From positions 1 to 56,399 of the forward strand of contig JANQLQ010000038.1 in the NCBI GenBank assembly GCA_028280565.1: a DNA stretch of 56,399 nucleotides, given 5' to 3'. The notes below the pieces were generated by a model. That model saw nothing but the letters and a program-made list of their open reading frames with translations, was not told where the DNA came from and made no database searches. The translations under genes and the position numbers were made by a program. Shown here piece by piece: positions 37,271 through 46,460 of the stretch. The DNA is from Fulvivirga sp. Its GTDB lineage: Bacteria; Bacteroidota; Bacteroidia; Cytophagales; Cyclobacteriaceae. Positions within the stretch are counted from its first letter, which is position 1. Every line of letters starts with the position of its first letter.

Positions 37271-38083
37271 TTAGTTTAAAATCGTCACAAAAGCTTCACC
37301 AATTGATCCTTCGACATCACCGGCTGCATTTCTAAAAATGTAGCCTATCCTGATAAGCTGCTCTCCTGCTTCTAGCTCAAAAAGGTCCGTCGGAAGAATT
37401 GAAAGCGAAAACCATCCATTACCCTGATCTGTTGCTTTCAGTTCCTCTGAAGAACCTACGTTATCCCAGGCGGTATAAGGAATATCTGTGTCAACCGTCC
37501 CATCAACCCTTCTTACTGTGTAGAACAAGTAAACATAAAGTTCATCTTGACTTGCAACTGCCGCATTAGACGCTAAAGATTGATCGTAGTTAAGCGTCAC
37601 AATGTCATCTTGGGTAAACTTCACCGGGAAGTTTCGATTTTCGGTAGGGACAAATATTAAGGGTTGAACCGGAAGTAGAATATTACTGGTTTGCCCATCG
37701 CCCCAATCTCTACCCTTCAGTATTATACCCAGTTCTATGAAATCTGCCGGGTCCTTGCCAAGGAATGCTGTAGGCACCATGGTAAAGGTATAGACGTTAG
37801 GATTTTCCGAGTTCCTAGTGACCAATGCAGCTGACTGATCATCGGTAGCTGGATTGACGTTTGTAGGAGCATCCCCTTCTGGCTCAGGTAAGTTTGCAAC
37901 CCAAGTCCATATCCAAACCTCTGCGGTGTAACCCTCAAGGTCAGTACCAGTGACATCTATTGTAAATGTAACTTCATCCTCTGCAGTGAAAACGGCCGGT
38001 GAGGTGGTCACCTGTTGAGATAAAACCGGTCGTCCAATGCATAAAATGATCAAAAGAAATACTATATTTTTTATTGCTCTCAT
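37271..38083 (-). CDS. Secreted PUL protein sharing a module with the amylase N-terminus (DUF4961-like)
   Basis: A 270-residue protein with a type I signal peptide (ends VLSQQ) and no lipobox Cys. Residues 25-145 align by eye with residues 20-135 of the amylase: both contain EVWIWTW or DVWIWAW, then APTNVNPAT, then NPNVY or DPNVY, and DWxDGxQT. The second half repeats a related beta pattern. The family name DUF4961 is from memory. It overlaps the upstream lipoprotein gene by 4 bp (ATGA-type junction), so the two are translationally coupled. It is probably a carbohydrate-binding accessory; no catalytic motif is seen. Confidence 0.8.
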   Translation of the reverse strand: MRAIKNIVFLLIILCIGRPVLSQQVTTSPAVFTAEDEVTFTIDVTGTDLEGYTAEVWIWTWVANLPEPEGDAPTNVNPATDDQSAALVTRNSENPNVYTFTMVPTAFLGKDPADFIELGIILKGRDWGDGQTSNILLPVQPLIFVPTENRNFPVKFTQDDIVTLNYDQSLASNAAVASQDELYVYLFYTVRRVDGTVDTDIPYTAWDNVGSSEELKATDQGNGWFSLSILPTDLFELEAGEQLIRIGYIFRNAAGDVEGSIGEAFVTILN

Positions 38084-38610
38084 TGCTTTACAAATTCATA
38101 CTCATAACTCAAAAAAGAGACCCGGTCACCATTAGATCTTGTCTCATACCTCACAAATTTCACCGTTAAGGCGCCTTCTGTCAAACCAAGGTAAGTGGTC
38201 AACTCTATGGTATTCCCCCCCGCAAAATTGATCTCTGCAGGAGCCCCTAGGTCGTCTACCGACCAACTGCCGGATTCCGCACCAAAATAATTAGGCGCTC
38301 CTCCCGTGTTGACCTCAAAGGTAGAAGGGTTTCCTTCTTCATCCAGGTTCAGTGTCAAACTCACATCCGTAAAAGGATACAAATTGGTAATATCAACAGA
38401 TTGCACAAAAGCAGGAAATCCTTTTCTCACCGCATCTTCATCGTTTAGCGTCAACTTTTGTAACTCCCATGTACCAGCTAAATTTGATAGCCTGTCAAAA
38501 GGCTCCCCAATATCCGGGGCTTCGTCGATACATCCTTGTAAAGCGACCATAGTGATCACTAACGATAATGCAAGGGATTTATATTTATTCAATTTTTTCA
38601 TTGTTCTCAA
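38080..38610 (-). CDS. Small PUL lipoprotein, lipocalin-like (DUF5004-like)
   Basis: A 176-residue lipoprotein with lipobox LQGC (Cys27). The mature part starts with LAGTWELQKLTLND, the usual opening of Bacteroidota lipocalin-like domains, followed by a small beta-barrel pattern. The family assignment to DUF5004 is from memory. It lies 13 bp after susD and overlaps the next gene by 4 bp. Its position between SusD and SusE/F suggests a surface accessory for glucan binding. Met4 (38601) is an alternative start. Confidence 0.8.
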   Translation of the reverse strand: MRTMKKLNKYKSLALSLVITMVALQGCIDEAPDIGEPFDRLSNLAGTWELQKLTLNDEDAVRKGFPAFVQSVDITNLYPFTDVSLTLNLDEEGNPSTFEVNTGGAPNYFGAESGSWSVDDLGAPAEINFAGGNTIELTTYLGLTEGALTVKFVRYETRSNGDRVSFLSYEYEFVKQ

Positions 38611-38623
38611 CTTTTTATATTAT

Positions 38624-40051
38624 TTAACAGCCTCCTTCTGGGTTAGGTGTAAACACTTCTACCCCCCCTGCTCCGGCAATTTCTGAGTCCGGGAATTGAA
38701 CGGACATACCGGGACAATCCCAGGCCGAGCCTCGGATCAGCAGATTGTTTTCTCCATTGGCTCCTCGTCTCCTTAAATCATGGAATCGCTGCCCTTCTGC
38801 GACTAATTCTAGTCTTTTTTCTTCCCTTACATTGTCCAGGAGCACAGCGGCTGCAATGGTTCCAGAAAGTTCAGCTAAGCCGGCCCTACCCCGGATATCA
38901 TTAAGGTCCTGGACAGCCACGGCCAGTTCCGCAGCGCCACCGAGTTCCGCTCCAGCCTCTGCCCGGATGAACTTCAGCTCAGTTACATGCATTAAAGGCA
39001 AATTGAAGAAATCAATACTGTCAAACTTCGTAATAGAAATGGCTTGACTTCCCAGCCCTTCATTTTCAATGGTATACCAGCTTGCCCGTAGGTCATTGGG
39101 GTTGGAAGTTGCAATAGCATGGAATGCCGGGGCAATCCTTAACGTAGGGGGATCTTCCGCGTCAGATCGAAAATGAGTGGAAAACTGGGTGCCACGGTGG
39201 TCATTCACCCCAGTACTGATCATAAAAAATATGGATTCCCGGGAACCGGCCTCCGAGAAGCGTTCTGTATACTCATCTGCGCTGGTATTGAATTGATAAG
39301 GCCCTTGGGTCAGTACGTCATCGGCTAAGTCGAACGCTTGGCGAAAATCATGGCGGTGAAAATGCACCTTGGCCAAATAAGCCCTAGCCGCCCAAGTATC
39401 GGCATATACCCCGTTGGATTGCGGAAGCAGTCCAACGGCATCTTCAAGATCCTGGACAATTTGTGTGTATACTTCCGCCACGGTATTCCTGTCTCTTGAC
39501 TCGGCAGAAGCCTCTGTTCTCAGTACTACGCCTAAGTGTGAATTGTCCTGGGTAAAACCATACGGCTGTGCAAACAACCGGATCAATTCGAAATGGCAGA
39601 TCGCCCGTAAAAATTTAGCTTCTCCTTCTATTCGCCGGGCGTTATCAGACCCTGCCTCTAACACATCTAAGTTTTCCAGTAGCACATTAGCCCTGTAGAT
39701 AACGAAATAGGGCTCGTCGAACATGTTCTGTGTATAGCCTGTAAAAAATGAGGTGGTCTTATCGTAAAAAGATCGAAAATCCGCGTTATTTAAATTATTC
39801 AAGCTGCCATCGATATTATCCCCCATTACTTCAGAGATAGACTGGATACGCCCTCCTAAAAAGTCTCCTCCTTCACCTCTCAAGGCATCGTACGCTGAAT
39901 TCAGCAAGTCTTGCATATCTTGAGGGTTTTGTAAAGCCTCGTCAGCGATGATCTCCCCCTCGGGCTCAATCTCCAACAGGTCATCGCAAGCCACGGTGGC
40001 ACCCAAGAAGATCAAAAAGATATATTTATATAATTTCATTGTTTTTAACAT
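38624..40051 (-). CDS. SusD/RagB-family starch-oligosaccharide-binding lipoprotein
   Basis: A 475-residue lipoprotein with lipobox VACD (Cys22). The SusD-like N-terminal domain shows the AKFLRAICHFELIRLFAQPYGF helix motif (about 150-172, given in part), and the C-terminal part has NVREEKRLELVAEGQRFHDL (in pieces), the usual RagB ending. Its ATG directly abuts the susC stop codon; Met5 at 40039 is an alternative start with a 12-bp gap. It acts as the lid over the SusC channel of the amylase locus. Confidence 0.95.
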   Translation of the reverse strand: MLKTMKLYKYIFLIFLGATVACDDLLEIEPEGEIIADEALQNPQDMQDLLNSAYDALRGEGGDFLGGRIQSISEVMGDNIDGSLNNLNNADFRSFYDKTTSFFTGYTQNMFDEPYFVIYRANVLLENLDVLEAGSDNARRIEGEAKFLRAICHFELIRLFAQPYGFTQDNSHLGVVLRTEASAESRDRNTVAEVYTQIVQDLEDAVGLLPQSNGVYADTWAARAYLAKVHFHRHDFRQAFDLADDVLTQGPYQFNTSADEYTERFSEAGSRESIFFMISTGVNDHRGTQFSTHFRSDAEDPPTLRIAPAFHAIATSNPNDLRASWYTIENEGLGSQAISITKFDSIDFFNLPLMHVTELKFIRAEAGAELGGAAELAVAVQDLNDIRGRAGLAELSGTIAAAVLLDNVREEKRLELVAEGQRFHDLRRRGANGENNLLIRGSAWDCPGMSVQFPDSEIAGAGGVEVFTPNPEGGC

Positions 40052-43000
40052 TTAGAAGCCAATGTTTAATCCGATACTGAACGCACGCTCTTGCGGGGCG
40101 GTCAGGTAAGTTACATTAGGGCTTAGGTTCCTTCCTTGCCTTCCTTCGTGATCCCTTACTATTTCCGGGTCAGCACCGGGGAATTCCGTGAACGTTAATA
40201 AGTTAGTTCCATTGAAGAATACCCGTGCACTCCTAAGCTTCAGGCGATCCACCATTTCTGCAGGAAGGTTATATCCTAAAGTAAGGTTCCTTAACCTCGC
40301 AAAGGTGGCATCGTAAAGGAATTGAGTGGTATTCAAATTCCAGAAGCTGGGTAGACCACCGTAAGTTCTAGAGTCTGTTGTTAGCCTGGGAAATTTGGCA
40401 ATATCACCGGGTTGTCTCCATCGATCTTTAATCTCACTGCGCATGTTCCAGTCGGAAACTACTCCTAACTGGCGTTTGCCGGAATCATCGTAAATATTAC
40501 CGCCAATGGTGAACGTAAACAACACACTTAGGTCAAAATTCTTATAGCTAAAGGTATTGGTGATACCCCCGGTCCAGTCAGGAACTACACTTCCTACAGG
40601 CACCCTGTCTTCCAAATTAAACTCGTAGGTTTCGTTTCCGTCGATATCCAAGAAGACAGGCAGCCCATTGTCAGGATCTACATGGGAGAACCTATTGAGA
40701 AAGTTCACCCCTACGGGCATCCCTTCTACTACACGGGTATCCCCGGAACCGGCAATGGCATCAGGAGGGGTTGCCCCAATGTCGATCACCTCGTTGTCCA
40801 GGCGTGAAGCGTTGATCTCCGTGTTCCACTTAAAGTCACCTACTAGGTTGCGAGTCCTTAAACTAATTTCTATTCCCCGGTTATTGATCTCGGCGACATT
40901 CTCAAAAAATCGCTCGAAACCGGTAGAAACCTGTACTAAACGGTCTATCAATACGTCTGTGGAGTTCTTGTCAAAATAGGCGAATTCTGTGGTGATCCTG
41001 TCATCAAACAACCCTAACTCAAAACCAAAGTCATAAGTACGTTGCACCTCCCACTGTAAGTCGGGGTTTTCCAGGCGAACCGGGAAAATGATGGGCTCTT
41101 GGTTATAAGGATTACCGTCGTTACCTTCTCGTCGCTGGAAGGTTCCCCAGCGCTGGTAGTTAGGAATATCCGCATTTCCGGTGATCCCCCAGCTGGCCTT
41201 TATCTTTAAGAAGTTAACTACGTCAGAGGAAGGGAACCAATCTTCTTCGGTGATAACATATCCCGCTCCCAAGCTTGGGAAAAAACCATACCGGTTGTTA
41301 CTACCAAAGCGAGAAGAGCCATCCACCCTTGCCGAACCTTTCAGAAATATTTTGTCCTTATAATTGTAATTGACCCTGGAAAAGTAACTCATAAAAGTCC
41401 ATATCTGGTCGGGCGCCGTTGTATACACGGGATTATCGACTTGAACACTGTCTTCGCCACCATCAATTGACTGAAACCTATCCGGGATAAAAGGATCATC
41501 CCTGAGGGGACCGTCTACACCAAAGGCCTCAATACGATCCCAGCTTTCTGTTAACGATCGCTGGTACTCAGCCCCAACCAATACTTTGAAATTATGATCC
41601 TCTTGTATATTAAAATCGTAAGCCGCGGTGGCGTTAAGCGTATAGTTGGTTACCCATGTAGGGAATCTTCTTGCCACACTTTCGTTATTGGTCAATTCCG
41701 CCGGCTCGAATTGCTCATCTTGGATGTCCATATAATCCAAGCTCCCGGAAACATTGAGTTGGAGCCTGTCTATGGGCGTGTACGTAAAGGTTAACGTAGA
41801 CAGTGATCGGTTCTCCCGGGTACGCCAATCCAGCAAGTCCTGACGGCGTACGGGGTTATTACCGCCTGTAAAGTAACTTCCATCGTCATTTCTCACGGGG
41901 TAGATCACCAAGGCGTCTGACATGGCAGCACCTAGTCCCCCGTCCCAAGCACCACTTACACGGTTATTGATACCCTGGCTGAGGGAGGTGTTCAAGGATG
42001 CTTTTAAATTATCAAGGATGTTATAATCCAAATTCACCCTTCCACTGATCCGCTCGTAGCTGTTCCCAACTAAAAAGCTTTCATTGTCACTGTAGGATAC
42101 CCCTACATAGCTGGTCAGCTTGTCATTTCCTTGGGTCATGCTCAGGTTATACTCATGCCTGATCCCTGTTTGTGTGGTAAGGTCTATCCAATCCGTATCG
42201 TTGGCACGTGCTTCTTCCCAGGTAAGGAGTCCCGGCAGTTCTGCCAATCCTACATTCCCATCATTTTCCCAAGCTTCCTGACGCAGTTGCAACCATTCCT
42301 CGGAGTTGAGCAGGTCTACCTCACGGGCTGCTTGTGTGATCCCTACCCTGGTGCTGAAATTGAAAGTAGGTTTCCCGGTCTTTCCACGTTTTGTGGTGAT
42401 CAGGATCACCCCGTTGGCACCCCTGGAACCATAAATGGCCGCAGCAGAGGCATCCTTAAGGATCTCTACAGATTCAATATCGTTTGGGTTAATGGTAGCT
42501 AAGGGGTTGTTATTAAAAGCGCCCCGGTTATCATTGATAAAATAGTCTTGTGTAATGGGAATACCATCCACCACATATAACGGGTCACCCCCTGCACTCA
42601 GGGAAGCGATCCCACGTACGCGGATCATAGAACCTGCGCCTGCGGTACCACTGCCCTGGATCACCTGTACCCCTGCGGCTTTACCTTGGAGCGCCGCTTC
42701 AAAACTGGGCACAGCGATCGACTGGAGTTCCTCCCCTCCTACTTTGGAGATCGAACCTGTCACTTCTCTCTTGGATTGTACCCCATATCCCACTACGACA
42801 ATTTCTCCCAGTTGAGTAATATCTTGACCTAGCTGGATATTAATAATACTTTGTGTGCCTACCGATATTTCTTGAGACTGGAACCCCACGAAGGAGAAAA
42901 CCAGCACGGCATCATCTGTGACGTTTATTGCAAAGTTGCCATCGAAATCGGTTACGGATCCTGTAGATGTTCCTTTCACCAGGATGTTGACCCCAGGTAA

Positions 43001-43111
43001 GGGCATCCCGTCCGCTGCATCGGTCACTTTTCCCGTCACTGTCTTTTGAGCCAACAGTGCAGCAGGGAAAAGACTGCCGATGAGGATTAGAACGCGTAAA
43101 TTTTTCTTCAT
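40052..43111 (-). CDS. SusC-type TonB-dependent transporter of the amylase locus
   Basis: A 1019-residue receptor. I place the start at 43111 because MKKNLRVLILIGSLFPAALLAQ is a normal signal peptide; the open frame continues 16 residues upstream without one. Carboxypeptidase-regulatory-like domain (about 24-95), plug with ASAAAIYGSRGANGV, and a barrel ending in the typical AFSIGLNIGF. It imports malto-oligosaccharides released by the surface amylase. A perfect LacI-type palindrome lies 110 bp upstream and a divergent LacI-family gene follows it. Confidence 0.95.
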   Translation of the reverse strand: MKKNLRVLILIGSLFPAALLAQKTVTGKVTDAADGMPLPGVNILVKGTSTGSVTDFDGNFAINVTDDAVLVFSFVGFQSQEISVGTQSIINIQLGQDITQLGEIVVVGYGVQSKREVTGSISKVGGEELQSIAVPSFEAALQGKAAGVQVIQGSGTAGAGSMIRVRGIASLSAGGDPLYVVDGIPITQDYFINDNRGAFNNNPLATINPNDIESVEILKDASAAAIYGSRGANGVILITTKRGKTGKPTFNFSTRVGITQAAREVDLLNSEEWLQLRQEAWENDGNVGLAELPGLLTWEEARANDTDWIDLTTQTGIRHEYNLSMTQGNDKLTSYVGVSYSDNESFLVGNSYERISGRVNLDYNILDNLKASLNTSLSQGINNRVSGAWDGGLGAAMSDALVIYPVRNDDGSYFTGGNNPVRRQDLLDWRTRENRSLSTLTFTYTPIDRLQLNVSGSLDYMDIQDEQFEPAELTNNESVARRFPTWVTNYTLNATAAYDFNIQEDHNFKVLVGAEYQRSLTESWDRIEAFGVDGPLRDDPFIPDRFQSIDGGEDSVQVDNPVYTTAPDQIWTFMSYFSRVNYNYKDKIFLKGSARVDGSSRFGSNNRYGFFPSLGAGYVITEEDWFPSSDVVNFLKIKASWGITGNADIPNYQRWGTFQRREGNDGNPYNQEPIIFPVRLENPDLQWEVQRTYDFGFELGLFDDRITTEFAYFDKNSTDVLIDRLVQVSTGFERFFENVAEINNRGIEISLRTRNLVGDFKWNTEINASRLDNEVIDIGATPPDAIAGSGDTRVVEGMPVGVNFLNRFSHVDPDNGLPVFLDIDGNETYEFNLEDRVPVGSVVPDWTGGITNTFSYKNFDLSVLFTFTIGGNIYDDSGKRQLGVVSDWNMRSEIKDRWRQPGDIAKFPRLTTDSRTYGGLPSFWNLNTTQFLYDATFARLRNLTLGYNLPAEMVDRLKLRSARVFFNGTNLLTFTEFPGADPEIVRDHEGRQGRNLSPNVTYLTAPQERAFSIGLNIGF

Positions 43112-43156
43112 AAAACAAGTGCTTTTTAAAGGTTGAATTTGGACTTTAAAACCTAT

Positions 43157-43164
43157 CAAAATTA
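43157..43164 (-). promoter_or_regulatory. Possible Bacteroidota -7 box for susC
   Basis: On the minus strand this reads TAATTTTG, fitting the TAnnTTTG -7 consensus of Bacteroidota, 45 bp before the susC start and downstream of the operator. The spacing to a TTG -33 element (15 bases) is shorter than the usual 19-21, so this is tentative. Confidence 0.35.
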
Positions 43165-43221
43165 TGCACCTACCCTACTCAAAACCAGCGTTTTTTGCGA
43201 AAAATTAACGAAAACGAGATC

Positions 43222-43235
43222 GCAAACGTTTGCGG
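43222..43235. promoter_or_regulatory. LacI-family operator between susC and the regulator gene
   Basis: CGCAAACGTTTGCG is a perfect 14-bp palindrome with the central CG of LacI-family operators. It is 110 bp upstream of susC and 128 bp upstream of the regulator start, so it can serve both autoregulation and control of the locus. A short direct repeat, GAAAAATTAACG, lies on each side. Confidence 0.8.
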
Positions 43236-43363
43236 AAAAATTAACGTTTAATGTCTTTTTACGACTGTTAAACAAGGTTGTGCCTCAAGGAGATAGATCT
43301 GCGATAATTCTGCATGATGAGTATTTGGCTTATATTTGTTTTGATGTTGAATTCAACCCTATT

Positions 43364-44395
43364 ATGCGCAGCAGCCAAGTAACGATAAAAGATATAGCAA
43401 GAGAGCTGGGGATCTCCCCTTCTACAGTGTCCAGGGCCCTTAAAGACCACCCGGATATAAGCCCGGAAACGAAAAAGGCGGTGACCGAACTCGCAGAAAA
43501 GCTTAACTACCAACCCAATAGCATTGCCCTTAGCCTACGGCATAGCAAATCAAATACGATCGGGGTGATCATCCCGCAGATTGTACACTGGTTCTTTTCT
43601 ACCGTCATTAGCGGGATCGAAGATATTGCGTATAATGCCGGTTACAGCGTGATCGTAGCGCAATCCAATGAGTCTTATGAGCGTGAGGTCATGGATACAA
43701 AAGCCCTTTTCAATAACCGGGTGGACGGTATCCTCATTTCTATGTCAAAAGATACACTGAAGTATGACCATTTTGAGTCGTTGCACTCACGGGGTATCCC
43801 TATGGTGTTTTTCGACCGGGTATGTGAAAGCTTGAATACGAGCAAAGTGATCGTAGATGACTATGGGGCTGCCTACAGCGCTACGAAACACCTGATTGAG
43901 CAAGGGTTTACCAAGGTCGCACACCTAGCCGGGGCTAAGAATTTGGCCATCAGCCAACAACGTCTGAATGGGTACCGGGGGGCGCTGGAAGAAAGCAATT
44001 TGCCTTTTAACCGGGAGTACGTGGTATACGAAAATTTGGCCGATGATGAACGGCCTGCCAAAGCACTGACCACGAAGCTTCTCAATTTACCGGAGCCCCC
44101 TGATGCGGTTTTTGCCAGCAACGACATCTCTGCATTAGGCGCTATGCTGGCGGCCAAAGAAAAAGGCCTGCAGTTACCCAAAGAGTTCGGCGTGGTAGGC
44201 TTCAGCAATTGGCGCTTTACCGCGCTCACAGAACCCACTATGACCACTGTAGACCAGCCTGGTTTTGAAATGGGTCAAGAGGCTGCACGACTACTGATCA
44301 AAGAGATAGAAGCCGGTGAAGATGAGCTTATCCAACCGATCACCAAAACATTACAGACGAACTTGATCGTAAGAAGGTCTTCGATGAAGGTTTGA
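43364..44395 (+). CDS. LacI/GalR-family transcriptional regulator
   Basis: A 343-residue regulator. I start it at 43364 (MRSSQVTIKDIARELG), because the LacI helix-turn-helix should begin within a few residues of the N-terminus; the longer open frame from 43133 adds 77 residues of no known type. HTH at about 6-26 (TIKDIARELGISPSTVSRAL), hinge to residue 60, then a periplasmic-binding-protein-like sugar-sensing domain (from NTIGVIIP) to the end. It is divergent from the susC of the amylase locus, with a matching operator in between. A likely effector is a malto- or isomalto-oligosaccharide or another alpha-glucoside. Confidence 0.95.
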   Translation: MRSSQVTIKDIARELGISPSTVSRALKDHPDISPETKKAVTELAEKLNYQPNSIALSLRHSKSNTIGVIIPQIVHWFFSTVISGIEDIAYNAGYSVIVAQSNESYEREVMDTKALFNNRVDGILISMSKDTLKYDHFESLHSRGIPMVFFDRVCESLNTSKVIVDDYGAAYSATKHLIEQGFTKVAHLAGAKNLAISQQRLNGYRGALEESNLPFNREYVVYENLADDERPAKALTTKLLNLPEPPDAVFASNDISALGAMLAAKEKGLQLPKEFGVVGFSNWRFTALTEPTMTTVDQPGFEMGQEAARLLIKEIEAGEDELIQPITKTLQTNLIVRRSSMKV

Positions 44396-44475
44396 AAAAG
44401 CTTTTCGGCAGAGTTATGACAAGCATATTCTCGTGACTTACTGGGAGATGATAAGGGGAAGTTTCCAGTCTTGAT

Positions 44476-44567
44476 CACGGCGTGCGTTGGATGCCCACAT
44501 TACCAATGCTGGTATCAGTGCCCGGCAGTACCCAATGGTCCGCGTTGCAAACACTGACCAATTTAAG
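44476..44567. repeat. Diverged copy of the 270-bp repeat end
   Basis: This stretch matches the last 90 bases of the tandem units at 4746-5285 at roughly 70% by eye: GCGTTGGATGCCC, CATTACCAATGCTGG and CCGCGTTGCAAACACTGACCA follow in the same order and spacing. The palindrome is degraded. A further short relative (AGGATTTGTAATCC) is at about 44647-44660. It lies just after the LacI gene. Confidence 0.6.
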
Positions 44568-44798
44568 GGGTCGAACCTACTCATTTTTCACCCTAGTGAG
44601 CATTTAGCGTAGCGTATAGCGTAATGCGTACTGATCGTGGCAATAGGATTTGTAATCCGGGCGTTCTCGTTTACAACCAATGACCAAAATAAGGCTCCAC
44701 TAACCCTTCATGCAAGTCTCTAAAGAAGGCAGCAAAAACGGTTTACTACCGAATTCGCCGAGGATAGGAACGAATTATAAAAAAGTGCGCCCGCGGAA

Positions 44799-45182
44799 GT
44801 CATTCCTGTCAGCCTGCGGGAAGGTGCAAGAGAAAACAAGAATCTGCGAAGTCGCGAAACGAAAACTTAGTATACTTATCGTGAGTTTCAGATGTAACAA
44901 ACTCAAAAACAAATACTTATTATCACTACCAGCCATTTTTGCAGGCTAAGGGGTAGGAAAAGGCGCAACGGTCCCCCTATGTGAGGGGATTGCCGCGGCT
45001 TTTCAACTCCAAAACCCGCTCAAAAGCCTCTCAAAGACGTTTTTTTTCCTTTTTAGATACATTTTTACTATGCCTCAACCCGAAACTCCCGCTACAAATA
45101 CAAAAAGAACGGTTCGCGTACCACGGCCCAGCAGATTCCGGCTCTCCTAGAAATCCGCACCCATACCACCGGCCGGAATGAC
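44799..45182. repeat. Second copy of the MITE-like GTCATTCC repeat
   Basis: It starts GTCATTCCTGTC (44799-44810) and ends GGCCGGAATGAC (45171-45182). An internal stretch, 44840-44866, matches the reverse complement of 1832-1858. A second internal mark, CAGATTCCGG, is near 45132. It fills most of the 846-bp gap 44396-45241. Short open frames inside have no recognisable content. Confidence 0.6.
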
Positions 45183-45241
45183 GATCCATTTTTAATTTTT
45201 GGTTTTACCGGGCTAAAAAAAACTGATTTATGTTATCTCAC

Positions 45242-46213
45242 TTATATCCTGTTCCAAACCAGCTGATCTGCCTGTAGCTCATAAAGATCAGCAGGCATAC
45301 CGGAGCCTGTATTGTTTGACAGCTCTTGGAACTCTTTGGGAGAAAAGCCTTTTTTCTTTTTGAATAAGCGAGTAAAGTACGAAGGACTATTAAACCCACA
45401 TTGTAAGTACACTTCCTTGATCTTTACGTCCCGGTTATGTAGCAAGTGGGTAGCTAGCTTAATGCGTTCTTCATTAATAAAATCAATTGGCGATATGCCT
45501 AATTCATTCCTGAACGTCCTGTGGAAATTCGATTCGCTCATACAGGCCAGATCGCTCAGCTCTTTAATGGATATTGGCTTGTCAAGATTCTGCCGTATGT
45601 GCTCAATAATGTACCCAATACGATGATGAGTGCCGTTTTTCCCAGGCTCGCCTGTAAGGACTTTCCGGGTTTCGGCCTGTAAGATCCGGATGAGTAACTC
45701 GCGAAGCATTAGATCTGCAAAAACATCTTTGGAGGGATGATCTTCGGCAAAGATAAAAAGCAACCGCTGTACAATGCCATAGAGTGCCTTATCATCCGCA
45801 AAATGGAAACTGTGGCCGGTAAAGTTCCATTCGTCGCCTTCCACCTTGGGCATGGTCTCATTCAGTAATGCTAAGGTTTCATTGATCTTATCTTCACTTA
45901 CGGTCATCACCATACATCGTGTGGGAGCATCCATTTTGGCCCCGGGAAAATCAATGCACATGGGCTCATCGGCAGGTAATATGAGGGATTCTCCCGGTAA
46001 AAACGTAAATGACTCCTGGTCTTTGAGGTGCATTACTTTTTTTCCTTGCAGCATACTGGCAATCACAGGCCGATCAAATTTCAACAATACTTGTTCTGCA
46101 GGCGCCATAGTCTCGAATATGAACATCTCTGCATTATTTAAGGTGTAAGATGTCCGGTTTTCCACTAGGCTCTCAATCTTCTTATTATTCAACAACTTAC
46201 TAGGGAGACGCAT
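45242..46213 (-). CDS. AraC-family transcriptional regulator
   Basis: A 323-residue regulator with an AraC_N-type ligand domain (about 20-180) and a C-terminal double HTH (about 198-297) with KPISIKELSDLACMSESNFHR, split here, and the AraC signature CGFNSPSYFTRLFKKKKGFSPKEF, given for its key residues. It is divergent from the aldehyde dehydrogenase gene across a 247-bp region. Regulators of this subtype commonly sit beside alcohol or aldehyde dehydrogenases and activate them, so control of the 46461-50398 genes is likely. Confidence 0.92.
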   Translation of the reverse strand: MRLPSKLLNNKKIESLVENRTSYTLNNAEMFIFETMAPAEQVLLKFDRPVIASMLQGKKVMHLKDQESFTFLPGESLILPADEPMCIDFPGAKMDAPTRCMVMTVSEDKINETLALLNETMPKVEGDEWNFTGHSFHFADDKALYGIVQRLLFIFAEDHPSKDVFADLMLRELLIRILQAETRKVLTGEPGKNGTHHRIGYIIEHIRQNLDKPISIKELSDLACMSESNFHRTFRNELGISPIDFINEERIKLATHLLHNRDVKIKEVYLQCGFNSPSYFTRLFKKKKGFSPKEFQELSNNTGSGMPADLYELQADQLVWNRI

Positions 46214-46350
46214 ACAAAATATTTTATATAGTGTAAAATAATCAAAATAAATAACATATGAATTAAAAATTGAATATCAATACCTTCTACAAAACTCCCA
46301 CTTTCCAAAATTTGCAAGGATTGTACATAAGCTTGATAGTATTGAGCAAT

Positions 46351-46364
46351 CGCAATCGTTTGCA
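46351..46364. promoter_or_regulatory. LacI-type operator-like site before the aldehyde dehydrogenase
   Basis: CGCAATCGTTTGCA differs by a single base from the operator at 32241-32254. It is 96 bp upstream of the aldehyde dehydrogenase start in the divergent AraC/ALDH promoter region. It may be a LacI site or chance. Confidence 0.4.
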
Positions 46365-46460
46365 GTATTCTATCTTTAGCATCTCTTGTCCCAAGTAGAT
46401 TTTGAACAAGTCCATAACCGACAAGAAGAACAAAAGTATACAACCTAAAACTTACTAATT

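Noticed and set aside
43133-43363. 77-codon N-terminal extension of the LacI-family gene
   Set aside because: It runs through the operator and promoter region and has no LacI character; the HTH starts properly at 43364.
44710-45181. Two plus-strand open frames of 79 and 66 codons
   Set aside because: They lie in the MITE-like repeat and contain its inverted-repeat marks; low-complexity basic translation.
46189-46443. Open frame of 84 codons, minus strand
   Set aside because: It covers the AraC/ALDH divergent promoter region and overlaps the AraC start; no recognisable domain.
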